From Brachypodius melanocephalos (lineage: Eukaryota > Chordata > Aves > Passeriformes > Pycnonotidae), in NCBI GenBank assembly GCA_013398615.1, contig VZSR01001459.1, positions 6,456,172-6,520,171 on the forward strand: a stretch of 64,000 bases of DNA. The letters are read 5' to 3'. The notes beneath the pieces are model-generated. The model did not search any database. It was not told the DNA's origin and worked only from the letters and a program-made list of their open reading frames with translations. The stretch's first letter is position 1, and every line of letters starts with the position of its first letter. A program made the position numbers and the translations under genes. Shown here one piece after another: positions 11,601 through 23,150 of the stretch.

Positions 11601-14600
11601 TAACTAGCCTGTATTGATAGCAGGTCATTCAAGGATCTCCATGGTAACAGTGAAAAAATATGCAGATATTTTTAAATTTCAGGAATTTCTTTATTAAAAT
11701 CAATATGACACCTGAGAAACATCTAAACACAAAGTTACAAGAATTTGAGTGTGCATTGAAGAGTCAAGGACATAATCCACTAAAGATTGAACATTCTTTT
11801 TGGGGTGATTCTAGTTATTTCTGGGTCTAGATCTTCAGCAGTAGATCACTGATGATTCAAGATGTGGAAGGCCCGGGGGGCTGATCCTCAGTGAAGCAAA
11901 TCTCTGCAGGGAAAAGGATATTCTGTTCCATTGGCTTCACCCACAGCTTTTAGCTCTGTAACTGGGAAATTATAAAGCCAAAAGAAATTGATGACATCCT
12001 ATTGTTCTGGAATCTTCTAAAGATATTTTAGTAACAGTGACTCTAAAATAAAAACTTTACAGTTTCCACTTATCCCATATAGTTTATGTAAATCAGAAGG
12101 GGGAGAAGAGATGTGGCATTCTCTAGGTGACAATAAAATAAAGCATTGCTCTGAAACTGCCACACTGATCCCATTTAGAAACACAAAGTGAAATAACACA
12201 TTGAGAGTTTCTTTGTGGAGACAGAAGTGTTGAGATGAATTGATATGGGAAAAAGACACTGAGCTAGAATCTGACCTGAATTACAGCTGCAAAGTGAGGA
12301 CTTCGGGATTGCATGGCTGAAAAATCAGGATGGATGCACGGAGAATTGGCTGGTCCTGGCAGCTTGTTTGAAGCCACAGGTGTGCCAACACACAGACTGT
12401 GGTGGGAAAACTGCCCCAGGTAGTTTGTCCCTCTGAGCTGCCCTGCCCTGGATGAGCATAGACACCCTCTTGTGCAGAGGCTTTTTAAAAAAGGTAGATA
12501 CAAATTCTTTTTTTCTGTTATTTCTCTTGGGACTGTTGTAAAGACCTGGTGTTTCCTTGCAGAGAACCTGCCTGGCCATGCAATGCCCTGTAGGTGTGAG
12601 AGGAGAGTCTGTGCTGGCCAAAGGGAATGGACAAGGCCAGCCAATCCTTCCCCCAACAGTTTGAAAGGAATTTGGCTTGGAGCAGTGACAAGGATCCTCC
12701 TCTATCATTCCCCAAGAAGATAAGAGGTGACCCTGTAGCCGTCAGGTCCTTTATGTATTTCTGTATCTGTCCCAGTGTCATGTCTTTCTTTTGTCCCACA
12801 AAGGGAAGCCCTAGCGCAGGAATTGCTGTGTGTATTAAACAATATTTATGGCCTGTGTATTATCAGACCATGGGACATTTCTTCACTAAATTTTATGGGC
12901 CAATAATCAGAGGGGGAGTGTGTGTGTCACAAAAAGCATCCCAAGTCATGGAGAGATAGTGAAATAGAGAATGCTATCAGAAGTTAAAGCTGTCTTTTCA
13001 GCAGCAAATGTGGTTTCTTTGTGGAGTTATTTCCAGTGATGACACATGGTGGGTGGTAGGTTGTGTATTCAGCTCCCCAATTAGTTGTCTTTGCATGAGG
13101 TCTGCTTTTATCAAATTAAATAGAACAAAACTCATGACAGATGCTACCTGCTGATCAAGACACTGTGGTACAAATGCCATTTGAATGCTGTGACAAAACC
13201 CCAAAGGCTGAAAAATCCAGACCCTAATCCAGGTTTAGTTACAGCTAGAGTTAAAAATAATACTCATCTAAGTTCCAGTATCACAATATCTGTTCACTTG
13301 TCCTCTCTTACAAAAGTGGTCACAACCAGGAAACATTCAGAGCTGGTTTTACTGCATCTTGCTTCAAAGTCCTTGCAGTTGTTCCAAGGACTCTTTGTTA
13401 TTAGAATATTCCAGCTTGGCATAGCTCAGCTCGTAGTATTTATATCACAGATAAATTTTCTGTGGAAAAAGAGGGAGATATGAAATAGAAACTATTCTGG
13501 ACAAATGGATAGCAAGAAGTATGACACGGGTTATTCTCCATCTCATAATTCAACGTCTCTTTAGGATGCAGCAGAGTTGGTGTGGCATGCCCTGTGTCAG
13601 CTCGATGAACCAGTAATTCTCTTTTCAGGGTGGCTCTGTAGATCCATAGAGCTTCTGTGACCCTCTGCTGTGTGTAAAGGGATCACCTGAGCCTGCAAAG
13701 CTGGGAGCCTCTGCCACAGAGGGATCTCAGCACCTGCCTGCCCCCTGCCAAACACAGTAATCTCTCTTGTTTTTTTCCCTCATGAGTGGGTGAAAAACAA
13801 GAAAAGAAATATTAGTGTTGACAATGGTTGAGAGTTAACTTTGCAAATAAATTATCTGGACAAATCATGTCTAAACCTTAAAAAAATAAGCAAAATCATC
13901 TCTAAAATTTGTTTCAACAAAATGCTTGAAGTATCCAATCTCTGTCAGCACAGATCCCCCTCTCCATTGTGTGTACATATGCAAACTGTTCAAACTCCAT
14001 GTTATGTCAAGGATGTGGAATGGAAAGAAAAATATGAAGACTGTTTCCCACACATGTTGAGAAAAAGATCTGCAGCAGGCAATAAAGAATCTGATAACGG
14101 GAAAAGTATCTGAAGTTGTGTTACAAGGTAAAAGATGAGACCACGGCTGTGAGAGCAAACTAGAACAAGAGAAGGAGATAAAATATCTTCTTACCAGATA
14201 AAGTGATAGTAGTGTGAAGCCACAGTGTCTTGAAGCATTGTGGGAAGAGGATTTTAAGGGTTTGGAAGCTGGCCCAGCTGCCTTTGCTGATGCTGGTATT
14301 ACACAAAGTTCCCACTCAAATAACCATGTAGATGTAATTCTGGCCGGGAGAGCACCCAGCCAAGGAAAGGCCAGGAAGTCTGAATCAGGAAAGTGGGAGG
14401 TTGCATTACCCTAAGAAGGAGCAAGATGTTTGCCACAATGGGATATACAGGCCAGGGAAGGAATCCCTACTTGGAGCTGTAACACTGGAGAGTTGTAAAT
14501 AAATACTTGGAGAATATACTTCTCTTGGCATTAATAATGTGCTGCCTAAAGTATGTTGGATGTGCTTTAAATATTACATCTCAGGCTTGTCTTGTAATAA

Positions 14601-14890
14601 TTTTAGAAAATATCCATAATGTTGTCATTTTAACAGCAGAACAACTTTTCTGGCCTTTTCATCTTTCTTGGTGTATTAGGAGCTGAGCAATGTGGACTTT
14701 CTCCACAAAAAAATTGTATTTGCTGTTGTTATTGCCATTTCAGCTGTGCAAGTAACAGTCGCCTTGATTTCAGACAAGCAGAGTAAATTAAGAGAAGATG
14801 AAGATCTGAGCACAATAAAACTACTTTGGAGTCATTACAAGACATCAATATAGAGCAAATCTCAGGTCAAATCCAGGTCTGGCATCAACA

Positions 14891-14910
14891 GTTCCAGCTC
14901 CAGCTGGAAC
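14891..14910. repeat. Short palindrome with a 2-nt centre
   Basis: The arms gttccagct (14891-14899) and agctggaac (14902-14910) are exact reverse complements separated by two bases. The right half carries a CAGCTG E-box. It is too short to be a transposon end pair and could be a chance palindrome or a dimeric factor site. Confidence 0.5.
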
Positions 14911-15840
14911 TACAAGAAGTGCCTGCAAACATCAGGGTTAACTTAATCTATCAACCAAGATTTGGATTGATTGGAAAATAGTGTTAGGCTTTGGAAAACA
15001 CCATCAACAGTACAGCAGAGTCATGGAACCATCACTGAAAGGTTCTTGTCAACATGACTTCCATTCATTTATTTCACAATTCAAAAGCAGCATTACTGTG
15101 CAGATGAAGCCTACCCAGTTCTGTACAACATATAGAATCTGAAACAAAGCTGATTCACTTTTCTGCTTCCAAATTTCCTCTAAGTTAAAGAATAAGTAGT
15201 AAAAAAATGCATAGACAGGAAAAAAAACAATTAGGGCAAATTTTTTACTGAGAAGAAATGTGAGCCCTTGCAGCTAGTGTCACTGGGACTTTTGAAATAT
15301 GCTTGTGAGAAAACAATTTGTTCTTTAGATATTAAAAGATACTCAGCCTGTTGCTGTCAACAATGCAAGATGGGCAAGTGACACAATTCCTGCCTGAGCT
15401 AAATGAATGACTAAAATATGTATGGATATCTTTTTTGTTCCATTTATCTTATACCTTTGATATTGCTTCATGGTAAGGGTCATGGTGACAGCTGAATCTT
15501 TCTCTTGCTATTATTAAAACAGTGCTTAATTAAATTAATCTGGAACCGCTCTCTGACAGCAGTTCTTAAACGAGGGGCTGACAGATTTAATCTGATCAAG
15601 AACTATAATGATTATTTTCTTCCTTCCTGACTATTCATTTTATGTACAGTTGTACTTACATTTTTTCTGTTTGATATGATCACCACGCCGTTTATTTGCT
15701 TAGCTGCCTATACTGATAAGTTTATCTGCTCTCACTTTGGCTGCAGAGCAGCATTTCCAACATGAACTGTAATCTTCCCCTTCCAGCAGTGATGGAGAGG
15801 GAAGAAACTTGGCACTGGAGATGGGAAAGTCACGTTTATG

Positions 15841-15905
15841 GTGACTCAGTGTGTAACTACAGACAGGTCACTTCACCTCTGTGTCCTCCTTCCCTTTTTA
15901 TCTGC
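15841..15905 (+). repeat. Possible MIR-type SINE relic
   Basis: The segment reads 'acaggtcacttcacctctgtgtcctccttccctttttatctg'-like sequence in pieces (positions about 15862-15903). This parallels the MIR core motif order: tgggcaagtcacttaacctct, ctgtgcctcagtttcc, then the 'catctgtaaaatggg' block. Only this core is recognisable and the flanks are lost. The call rests on motif order by eye, so confidence is low. Confidence 0.35.
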
Positions 15906-17390
15906 TCTGACACGCTCTGAAGTGAGCCTGTGAAGCCCTTGGTGTGGTTTCCCCTTGATGGCAACTCTGATCTTGTTAGAGGGCCCTGGGGGCACTGTGT
16001 GGGTGTTTCTGTCCTGCTGAATGTCCCCATGGAGGGCAGGAGGATGAGCAGAGCCTCCAGATTGCTCCTTTCAGCTCCCAAGTCCAAATCTCACTGATGC
16101 CACGTGGAAGTTGAGCCCTTTGCAACACAGCAGGGGCTGAGGAGCTGTGTGAAATCCACCTTCTGCTTCGTTTTGTAATCCCTGGAGTAGGCTGTGCTAA
16201 TGGGGGGTGTTACAGTCTCTTTAACTCCTTTCTGCTTTATCTGCTCAGGGAATAAACAAATACACTGCACACACCCCCCGAAAGCAGAGGAGATTCTGCA
16301 GGAAGCTCTTCAGTGTGGAAGTCATAAATCACCCAAGAAATGAGTGTCACTTCCGTGGCCTGTGTTATATGAAGGCTTCCTTAGATAACAAACACTCCCA
16401 AAGAGAAGGTAAAAATGGCTTCTTGCAGCCCAGACTGCAAAAATGCAACATTTTGCTGTGGAAGAGGGGGGGGTTCTGGCAGGGCTCCCACACTTAAATT
16501 GTCACCCAAGGCAGGAGAGTGAACATGAAAACTGGGGAAATGGTAATGCACAGAAGAAGAAAGCTGCAAAGAAAAAAAGAAAACCACACAAAACTCGAGC
16601 TGTTAATCACATCCCTATGTTGATAAAATATTTATGAGATCTCATTCAATTAATTAGAATAAACTATGTAACACTGCAGGAAACAAATTGAAAATTTAAT
16701 AAAGTAAGTTCACTTCCAATTTCTTTTGAAGAAAGAAGCTAATTATATTTAGTTCTGTAATTATAACTTTAATTAAAATATAATGCAAAATATTTCATAG
16801 AGTGAATACAGTTCTGTAATAGAAAATGGAATCTTTAAGACAACTTGCTCCTCAGACAAAAATTCATAACAATTTCACATGAACATTTTAATGCACTTGT
16901 TTTTTAAAATCTTTTCAGGGTAATTTTAATACAAATCCATTTTAGAAGTGCTCATTAGTGTTAGCTTTTTCTTAAAACGTAGTGGTTTACCTTCCTGCCT
17001 CTATCCAGAAATGTTTCTTACTCTGTGTTAGACTTGTGTATTTTACTCACTCTATTTAAACTAGACACATTCTTTATTTATACTTGCCTATTGCAGCCTC
17101 CAGAACCCAATTTTTATTTAGAGAATAATTTCAAAACACACTGTAAAGTATATTCACATAGCAGCTGCCTTCACCTGAGCACAAGGAAAGAAAGTGCCTC
17201 AGGCAGAGAGATCCAGGCAGGCACAGGGAAATTTGGATCTGGCAATATAGAATGAGAACACTGACAAAATGACCTTTCAGTGATGTTTTCAGTGATGATG
17301 ATTTAATAGCAAGAGAGTCTTCTAGGCTGGTATAAAATGAATTTGTCTTTAGGACTAAAAAAAAAAATTTGCAAATGATTTCTAACACAC

Positions 17391-17633
17391 AGTCCCGCTC
17401 TACTCTGCCCTGGCACAGCCTCACCGTGAGGTTTTGGGCACCACAATATAAAAAAGATATTAAGCTATTAGGGAACATCCAAAGGGGGTCACGAGGATGG
17501 TGAAGGGTCTGGAGGGGAAGCAAAATGAGGAGCAGGTGATGACACTTGGTTAATTCAGCCTGGAGAAGAGGCTGAGGGGACACCTCATTGGGGTCTTTAA
17601 TGTCTTCAGGGGCAGCACGAATCTCTGCTCTTG
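17391..17633 (+). mobile_element. CR1 LINE fragment, 5' part of an interrupted copy
   Basis: This is sense-strand CR1 sequence from the 3' portion of the element. It has 'ctctgccctgg', a 'gttttgggcaccac' block, 'ggtcacgaggatggtgaagg', and the diagnostic 'cagcctggagaagaggctgag' followed by 'ggacacctcattggggtct'. It runs into the LTR at 17634 and resumes at 18126, where the next CR1 consensus bases ('ctcttggtacccagg') continue. It is a 5'-truncated avian CR1 with no intact reverse transcriptase frame. Confidence 0.85.
17628..17633. repeat. Target-site duplication (left copy) of the 17634 LTR
   Basis: ctcttg precedes the LTR and recurs exactly at 18126-18131. The six bases belong to the CR1 target. 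Confidence 0.75.
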
Positions 17634-18125
17634 TGTGGGAAATAGAAAAAGCAGAAAACTCTCATAGCAGTGAGAGTGTAGGCCTAAAGTTAAAAGGATA
17701 CAAGAAAAAGGACACAGAATAATAACACTGTGTTTTTGTGCTGTGTAGAGTAGACCTCAGCAAGTAGCAAAATATGTTAAGCAAGATGATAGAGAAGTTT
17801 CAAATGAGGCTCTGTGCTTTGTTTATAGAAGAGTATAAAAAGTTCCTGAGCAGCAAGAAATATGAAACAAGCACCTATTGCTAGATATAAGGTATAGGTG
17901 TAGTTTTAATGATTAGTTTATGTAGAGAGCTCTTAACAATTTGCTATTGGTTAGAAAACTTTTAAAACGCCTTGTAACAGAGAATTTCAGCTACTGTTGG
18001 CAAGAGGTGAGCTGTTGGCATCTTTCAATTGTCTTACCCTGCACTGAGGCTGATGTTGCAATAAAAGCTCAAGGAATGTCTCCCAGCAGTCCCATCCCAT
18101 TATTTGGAAACAGTTAAATCCAACA
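17634..18125 (+). mobile_element. Solo LTR (492 bp) nested in a CR1
   Basis: The LTR begins TGTGGGAAAT, ends ATCCAACA, and is flanked by a perfect 6-bp duplication (ctcttg) of the CR1 it entered. The probable promoter has an inverted CCAAT box (ATTGG, 17946-17950) and a TATA-like cttttaaaac (17959-17968); AATAAA follows at 18060-18065. An alternative TATA (gtataaaaag, about 17833) lies upstream. No internal retroviral sequence is present. The downstream half (about 17930-18105) aligns clearly with the LTR at 30343-30807, while the upstream U3 half does not align well, as is common between subfamilies. The 6-bp duplication suggests a class II (ERVK-like) element; that class is inference. Confidence 0.8.
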
Positions 18126-18131
18126 CTCTTG
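18126..18131. repeat. Target-site duplication (right copy) of the 17634 LTR
   Basis: ctcttg, identical to 17628-17633, follows the CCAACA terminus of the LTR. Its bases also belong to the resumed CR1 sequence. Confidence 0.75.
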
Positions 18132-18388
18132 GTACCCAGGGGCAGGACCCGAGGGAATGGCCTGAAATTGTATCAGGAGAGGTTTAGGTTGGACATCAGG
18201 AAAAGGTGTCTGGGCACTGGACGGGCTCCGCAGGGCAGTGGTCATGGCACCACCCTGACAGAGCTCCAGAAGTGTTTGGACATCACTCCCAGGCACAGGG
18301 TTTGGTTCTTGAGGTCTCCTGTGCAGAGCCAAGGCACAGACTTTGATGGTCCTTGTGGGTCCCATCCAACCCAGAGTACTCTGTGAAC
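18132..18388 (+). mobile_element. CR1 LINE fragment, 3' end of the interrupted copy
   Basis: The sense CR1 3' end resumes directly after the LTR: 'caggacccgagggaatggcc', 'ggtttaggttggacatcagg', 'ctgggcactgg', 'gtggtcatggcaccac', 'ttggttcttgaggt', 'gatggtccttgtgggtccca', ending near 'tactctgtgaact'. A short piece of the usual consensus (ttcacccagagggtggt) is missing after 'aaaaggtgtc'. The terminus stops where CR1s normally end, with no poly(A) tail, as expected for this family. Confidence 0.88.
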
Positions 18389-21300
18389 TAGAGATTTTCA
18401 GTGCTAACAGAAACTCCTTCTGTTCTCCTGAAGAGGATCAGCTGTAATGAGAGTGAGTCAGTGATAGCAGTGTTAATTGAACAAAACAGGAACTGAAAAT
18501 AGAACAGTTTGAAGAAAACGCAGGATTGACATATGCTGTTTTCGTACATTTGTTGAACGTTATTGAGCATTTCTAGCGCAGTAATGGGAGAGTAGGAAAA
18601 TATCTGGGAGTGTTTATTTGATAGAGTTTACATTACACAGCCTGCAGTACAGCCACAGCAGCATTTTGTGATCTTTCTGATGGCACAGTTGGGTTTTTTT
18701 TTCCTCTTCTTTTTCAAGGAAGTTGTTATGATCAGAACTGACCAGTGTGTGAGCAGAGCTCCATTCTGTCTAATGAACACCAAGCAGAGTGGCAGTGACA
18801 CCCTGCTCCTCTCAGAGTGGATCAGAGGCTGTGGCACAGCTCCTGAAGGAGCTGCAGAGCTGACTCCTTTTCTGAGGCCATGACAGGGAATGCTTTAATC
18901 TATCACGGTCTTTAGTTTGCCCTGCCTGGTGAGTCAATTGGGGTGCTGGCCGTTCATCCCTTTCACCATAAAACCCTTTGTCCTTCAGGACCTTTTCATG
19001 ATGGAATTTCTTCATCTCAAGGAGAAAAACTAAAGACACTTGCTCAGAGCTGGCTCACTTAAGCCCTTTTTGGCAGGACTGGTTCTCCAGTGACATTTCA
19101 ATCACCCTGAAGAACTGAAAAGCTAAAGATCTAGGATGGTGGACTCATCCAGATGAAAATCAATACTGAAGTCAATGAAACTGAATCAGGACATAATTTG
19201 TGCAAATCACCAGTATCACCACTGAACTTATTGGAATTGCTGCCATGTCTGATCTTAATTAACTCTTTACTTTAAATAGCATTAGAATATGATTACTTGC
19301 TGTCACATTTATACAGACACAGTATTGGTTTGTACCCTCCATCCACAAATAAACTCACTGAACAGGCAAAACTGCTGTAGGGAAAGATAATTAAAAAAAA
19401 AAGTTAAAAATCCCTATACTTTGCCAACACAGAGTTGGGTTGAAAAGAAGTGGAGGGTTTTGAACTACAAGGACTGAGCATGATGAACAGAGGGTCAGAT
19501 GAACATTTATTTTGAGTTGATTAATATGGAATTACTTATTGCATCTCTGTCATGGTGGGATCAGAACCTCTCATACAAGAATTTATGCTGGGTTTTTAAG
19601 TGGCTTTAGAGAATTAGGGGCTCAGCTCCAATTAATTAAATTTGCAGAAAGATGTGGTTTATATTCTTTTTTTCCTGTTGGTTCTCTAGTATAGCATAGA
19701 AACCGACTGTGGGTGAAAATTATCTTCTGCTGGGTGTTATGGTTATGATTTGCAAAGGCCTTTCTGAAGTGTCTGCAACCAAAGTATCATCTTTAATCTA
19801 AATATAATACCCTGTGAGTTCTGCCAGGAATCTACTACACAACTATTTTCCCTTTTTTTTTTTTTTTTTTCATCTTTCTGATCTTCTGCCTGTCTAGTTT
19901 ACATAACTTCTACACTTCACTGCAAGAATTAACCTTTATGGTATGTCTATACCTTACACAGAAAAAAGGGGTGTTAATCTCAGTGGGGGCCTCTGGATAG
20001 AATTATCCTGCAAGGAAGAATTTAATCTGTAACATGTCTGACCCTGTTGTTTTCAATGCTTCTCTGCATCCAGAGGAAAACTAATAATAAAGAGAAACAG
20101 ACCCAGTTGTCATAGAGGAGATATGAATACTTAAATAGCTGCCTGCTCTCTTTCATATTTTTAAGACTTAAAGGTTCATGTTTTTTTTTCCCTGCCTGTG
20201 TTAAATGAAAACATCTTTACTTGATATTCATCATTCTACAATGGCCATTTTATCACCTAGACAACATGAATAAAAGTTATTATTCTTACTCATTAGTCAC
20301 TCAGTCAGGGAAAAGAGAAAAATGGAGCATTTTAGAACATTTTACTTTTCTGTCATTTTAGAGTAAATGACACTCCTAAATGATGGCCAGTCAAACCTAC
20401 AGAATCTATTAGTAACTTGATAATAAGTGTGAAGGGATGCTGGGACCCAAAGGAGTCTTAAAGTGGCATTTATCAGGCATGTCACATCATTGCTAGTGGT
20501 AATAAAAGCATTTTTGTTTTATGCTGCAGCGTCTATAGAGGATAATATTTTTTGTGCTATAGCCAAAAGTGATATTGCTACATTCATCACACTGTTTGAT
20601 ATGAAATAGCCTAAAAGCACTGGAAATTGCCTGTCATTATTTGTTTCTTCCTTTTTTTTTCCTCTAATGAAGGAACCTTCTCCAGTAATGAGAAAAAGTT
20701 TTCTTTCTCTTCAACATGGACACACAACAACTGCAACATTTCTCCATTAGAAATCTGACCTTTTGTTCCTAGCACCATCTTAAAGTTTTAGTGTCATTTC
20801 AAGAAGAGCATTTATGATTAACTCATCTCATTTTCACTTTGTCTTTCCTTATGACAGCAAGGTTCGGTGTGTTTGGTTTGCTGTTACAGCCTTTTCTGGC
20901 AAAACCTTCACTGGCTGCTGGGAAAATTCTGAGTGTTTGGAGACTGCAATGTGATGACTTTGAATGTTGGCTTCCAAGTGTTGAAAATCAGAGAGTAAGC
21001 AGTTGCCTGTGAGAGTGATATAATTATTTGGTTTTTTCCTCTTTATCTGATATTTTAAATAAGATCATTTGAACAAGGTCAGACCACCATGTGCGATTAG
21101 GAAGGTCCCTGTGCTACAGTCCTGGTGTGGAAACCCCCGGTGAAGGGATGGTGTACACTGTTTATATTGCTGAAAATATTTTTTCCCTGCTGGCCCATAG
21201 CTACTGATGATACGAACTAAACTCTTCAGGGGGCAGTTCCTGAGTTATGTAAATTTTATTTCAGGCCTGAAAGACACAATGAGACCAAGTTAACCTTTTA

Positions 21301-22697
21301 GTGTAGCCTTGGCTGGAGGCGCTGTGGGAAATAAATGCTGTGCATGACTGTGATAGACTCAGTTCTTCCTGAAAAACAAAACATAATGATAGCAGTAATG
21401 ACATGTTAAAAATGAAAAAAAAAGAAAAAAAAAAAACAAACCCTAAAACCAAACAAAATTCACAGAAACACCTAGAAGGGTTTTTCTTTTTTTCAGTCTC
21501 CTTCCTTGGTGGTGAAAAAAACCCATCAGTTATGTTGGACTGATGGGTCAACCAGTCACAGACCTTGTGCTCTGTATCCCTTTTACAGCTGCTGCAAATT
21601 TGCATGAGGAACTTGTGCTATTTCCTATGGAATTATAAGACTGAGATAGACAAATGCATCACAGAAGCTTGTTTAATAGTAGAGAGGGAACATCACATTC
21701 ATCATACTGAATTCTCTCCCTGAGATATTCATCATTTGCATGTAAAAATGCCATCTGATTTTCTTGCTCATAAACCCAGTGTGATGTTTTCCTGTTGTTA
21801 TTTTGGTATGGATTTAAATCTGTCACTTTTAAAAACTTATGCTTTTTAAATCCCACTGCACTCTGGAAGTAGGAAAAAAAAAAAGGGATTTTGAAGGACT
21901 GGGGGAAGTTAAAACACTCTTTGTGGAGTGTGCTTGTGCAGCAGAGTAAATTTTATAATTACTCGAGTCTGCTGTGGTGTTGGGGTTGCTGTTTGAAGCT
22001 AAATTCTGCCCTGACCATTTCTTTCAGACTGCAGGGTTTGTCATATTGACTGGCTCTGTTAAGATCTGGCATGTCTTATTAACACCCTTCAGCAAAGCAG
22101 CCCACTCTTTGTCTGAAACACACAGCCAGGCAAGACTGTTAGAACAGCCAGAGCCACCTTTGCACTTCTTGGGGGCACGATGGTGCCAATACTGTGAATA
22201 GCTCCCAGCACTCCCCTCACATTAATCTTCTTCTGTCTTTGTAATGTGCTGACATATCAGCTGACTCCATGGGACATTCAGTCCAGTCAGAGTATGATTC
22301 TATGACAGCTTAGTTCAGGTTTTTAGAAGTTCAAGTAGCCAGACAATAATAGAAGGCATAACATGCAGGAATGTGGAAAAGCACCACAAACGCAGAAATG
22401 CTATACCTTTAGTACAGATCCACATTTAGAATGGGTGAACAGCTTATTCCTGCCTTTTCCCTTGCTTTTTATGTAATTATTGCTCATTTTTGCACAGCAA
22501 TTAAGGACTGGCAGATGAAGCAGACTGTCACTTTGAGGTGAAATATAATCACTTGTAGATTATGGTGGTAAGGAATGCCCCCAAATATATAAACTAATTT
22601 GTAAATAAGACAAATTTATTGAATTCAAGAATTCCCTGGATGAAGCTGTCCATCCTTCCAGAAGATAGGACATGCCTCAAACCTCTGGTTGAGTCAG
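18389..22697. other. Non-coding unique sequence, no gene recognised
   Basis: AT-rich sequence with a T18 tract at 19853-19870. Open frames are short (the longest is about 114 codons at 21261-21605, minus, which includes A/T-run-encoded residues) and match nothing known. A fragment near 19165-19190 ('actgaagtcaatgaaactga') resembles a motif common in ancient amniote repeats but is too short to call. The piece at about 22285-22305 resembles the last bases of a CR1 but has no supporting body. Confidence 0.6.
19853..19870 (+). repeat. T18 homopolymer
   Basis: Eighteen consecutive T residues. No retroposed body is recognisable on either side, so it is a simple repeat; length will be unreliable in assemblies. 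Confidence 0.95.
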
Positions 22698-23150
22698 TCA
22701 TAGAACAGTTTGGGTTGGAAGGGACATTTAAAGGCCATCTAGTCCAACCCCCTGCAATGAGCAGGGGTGTCTTCAACCAGGTCAGGTTTCTCAGAGCCAC
22801 ATCCAGCTTCACCTTACGTGTCACCCCCACCTGAGCCACTGTTTAACCACCCTCACCGTAAAAAATTTGGTTCTTTAGACCTAGTCTGGATCTACCCTCT
22901 TTTGTTTAAAACTGGTACCCCTTGTCCTATTGCTACAAACCCCATTAAAAGTCTGCCTCAATTTTTCATATAAGAAAGATCCCCCTTTAAGCATGGTCTT
23001 CAATGAGGTCTCCCAGGAGTGTTCTCCAGGCTAAACAACCCCAACTCTCTCAGCCTTTCCCCAGAGGAAATATGTTCCAACTCTCTGATCTTGTTATGAA
23101 TAAACTCATATCACCCTGCACAGGCTCAATTTCTTCTCTGTTCCCTTTCC
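22698..23150 (-). mobile_element. Old CR1 LINE 3' fragment
   Basis: Read on the plus strand, this starts with the reverse complement of the CR1 3' terminus (tcatagaacagtttgggttgg, then aagggacatttaaaggccat and ctagtccaaccccctgc). It continues through degenerate CR1 sequence to 'ttctccaggctaaacaacc', 'ccaactctctcagcc' and 'ctctgatcttg'. The last recognisable bases are around 23080; the boundary near 23150 is approximate. It is more diverged than the copies at 17.4 and 30.3 kb, so probably older. It contains no open reverse transcriptase frame. Confidence 0.85.

Larger units (their letters stand above)
8679..17390. other. Non-coding unique sequence, no gene recognised
   Basis: No CR1 or clear LTR was seen. 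Open frames reach about 144 codons (9805-10239, plus) but match nothing I recognise. A GC-richer patch at about 12260-12960 has overlapping open frames of 93-130 codons in several minus-strand frames and one of 110 codons on the plus strand. A near-perfect palindrome lies at 14891-14910, a MIR-like relic at 15841-15905, and an AT-rich block resembling a conserved enhancer at about 15515-15735. Confidence 0.6.

Noticed and set aside
12627..12796. Short segment with a TGTGGG start on the minus strand and a ttccctt-type repeat on both sides
   Set aside because: At about 170 bp it is short for an LTR and has no TATA or poly(A) signal; the repeat may be chance.
14235..14560. Segment starting tgtgggaaga with a later aataaa, reminiscent of an LTR
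   Set aside because: No CA end and no matching direct repeat could be found; the start motif alone is not enough.
22280..22310. Bases resembling the last part of a CR1 (tatgattctatga)
   Set aside because: Only about a dozen bases fit and there is no CR1 body upstream.
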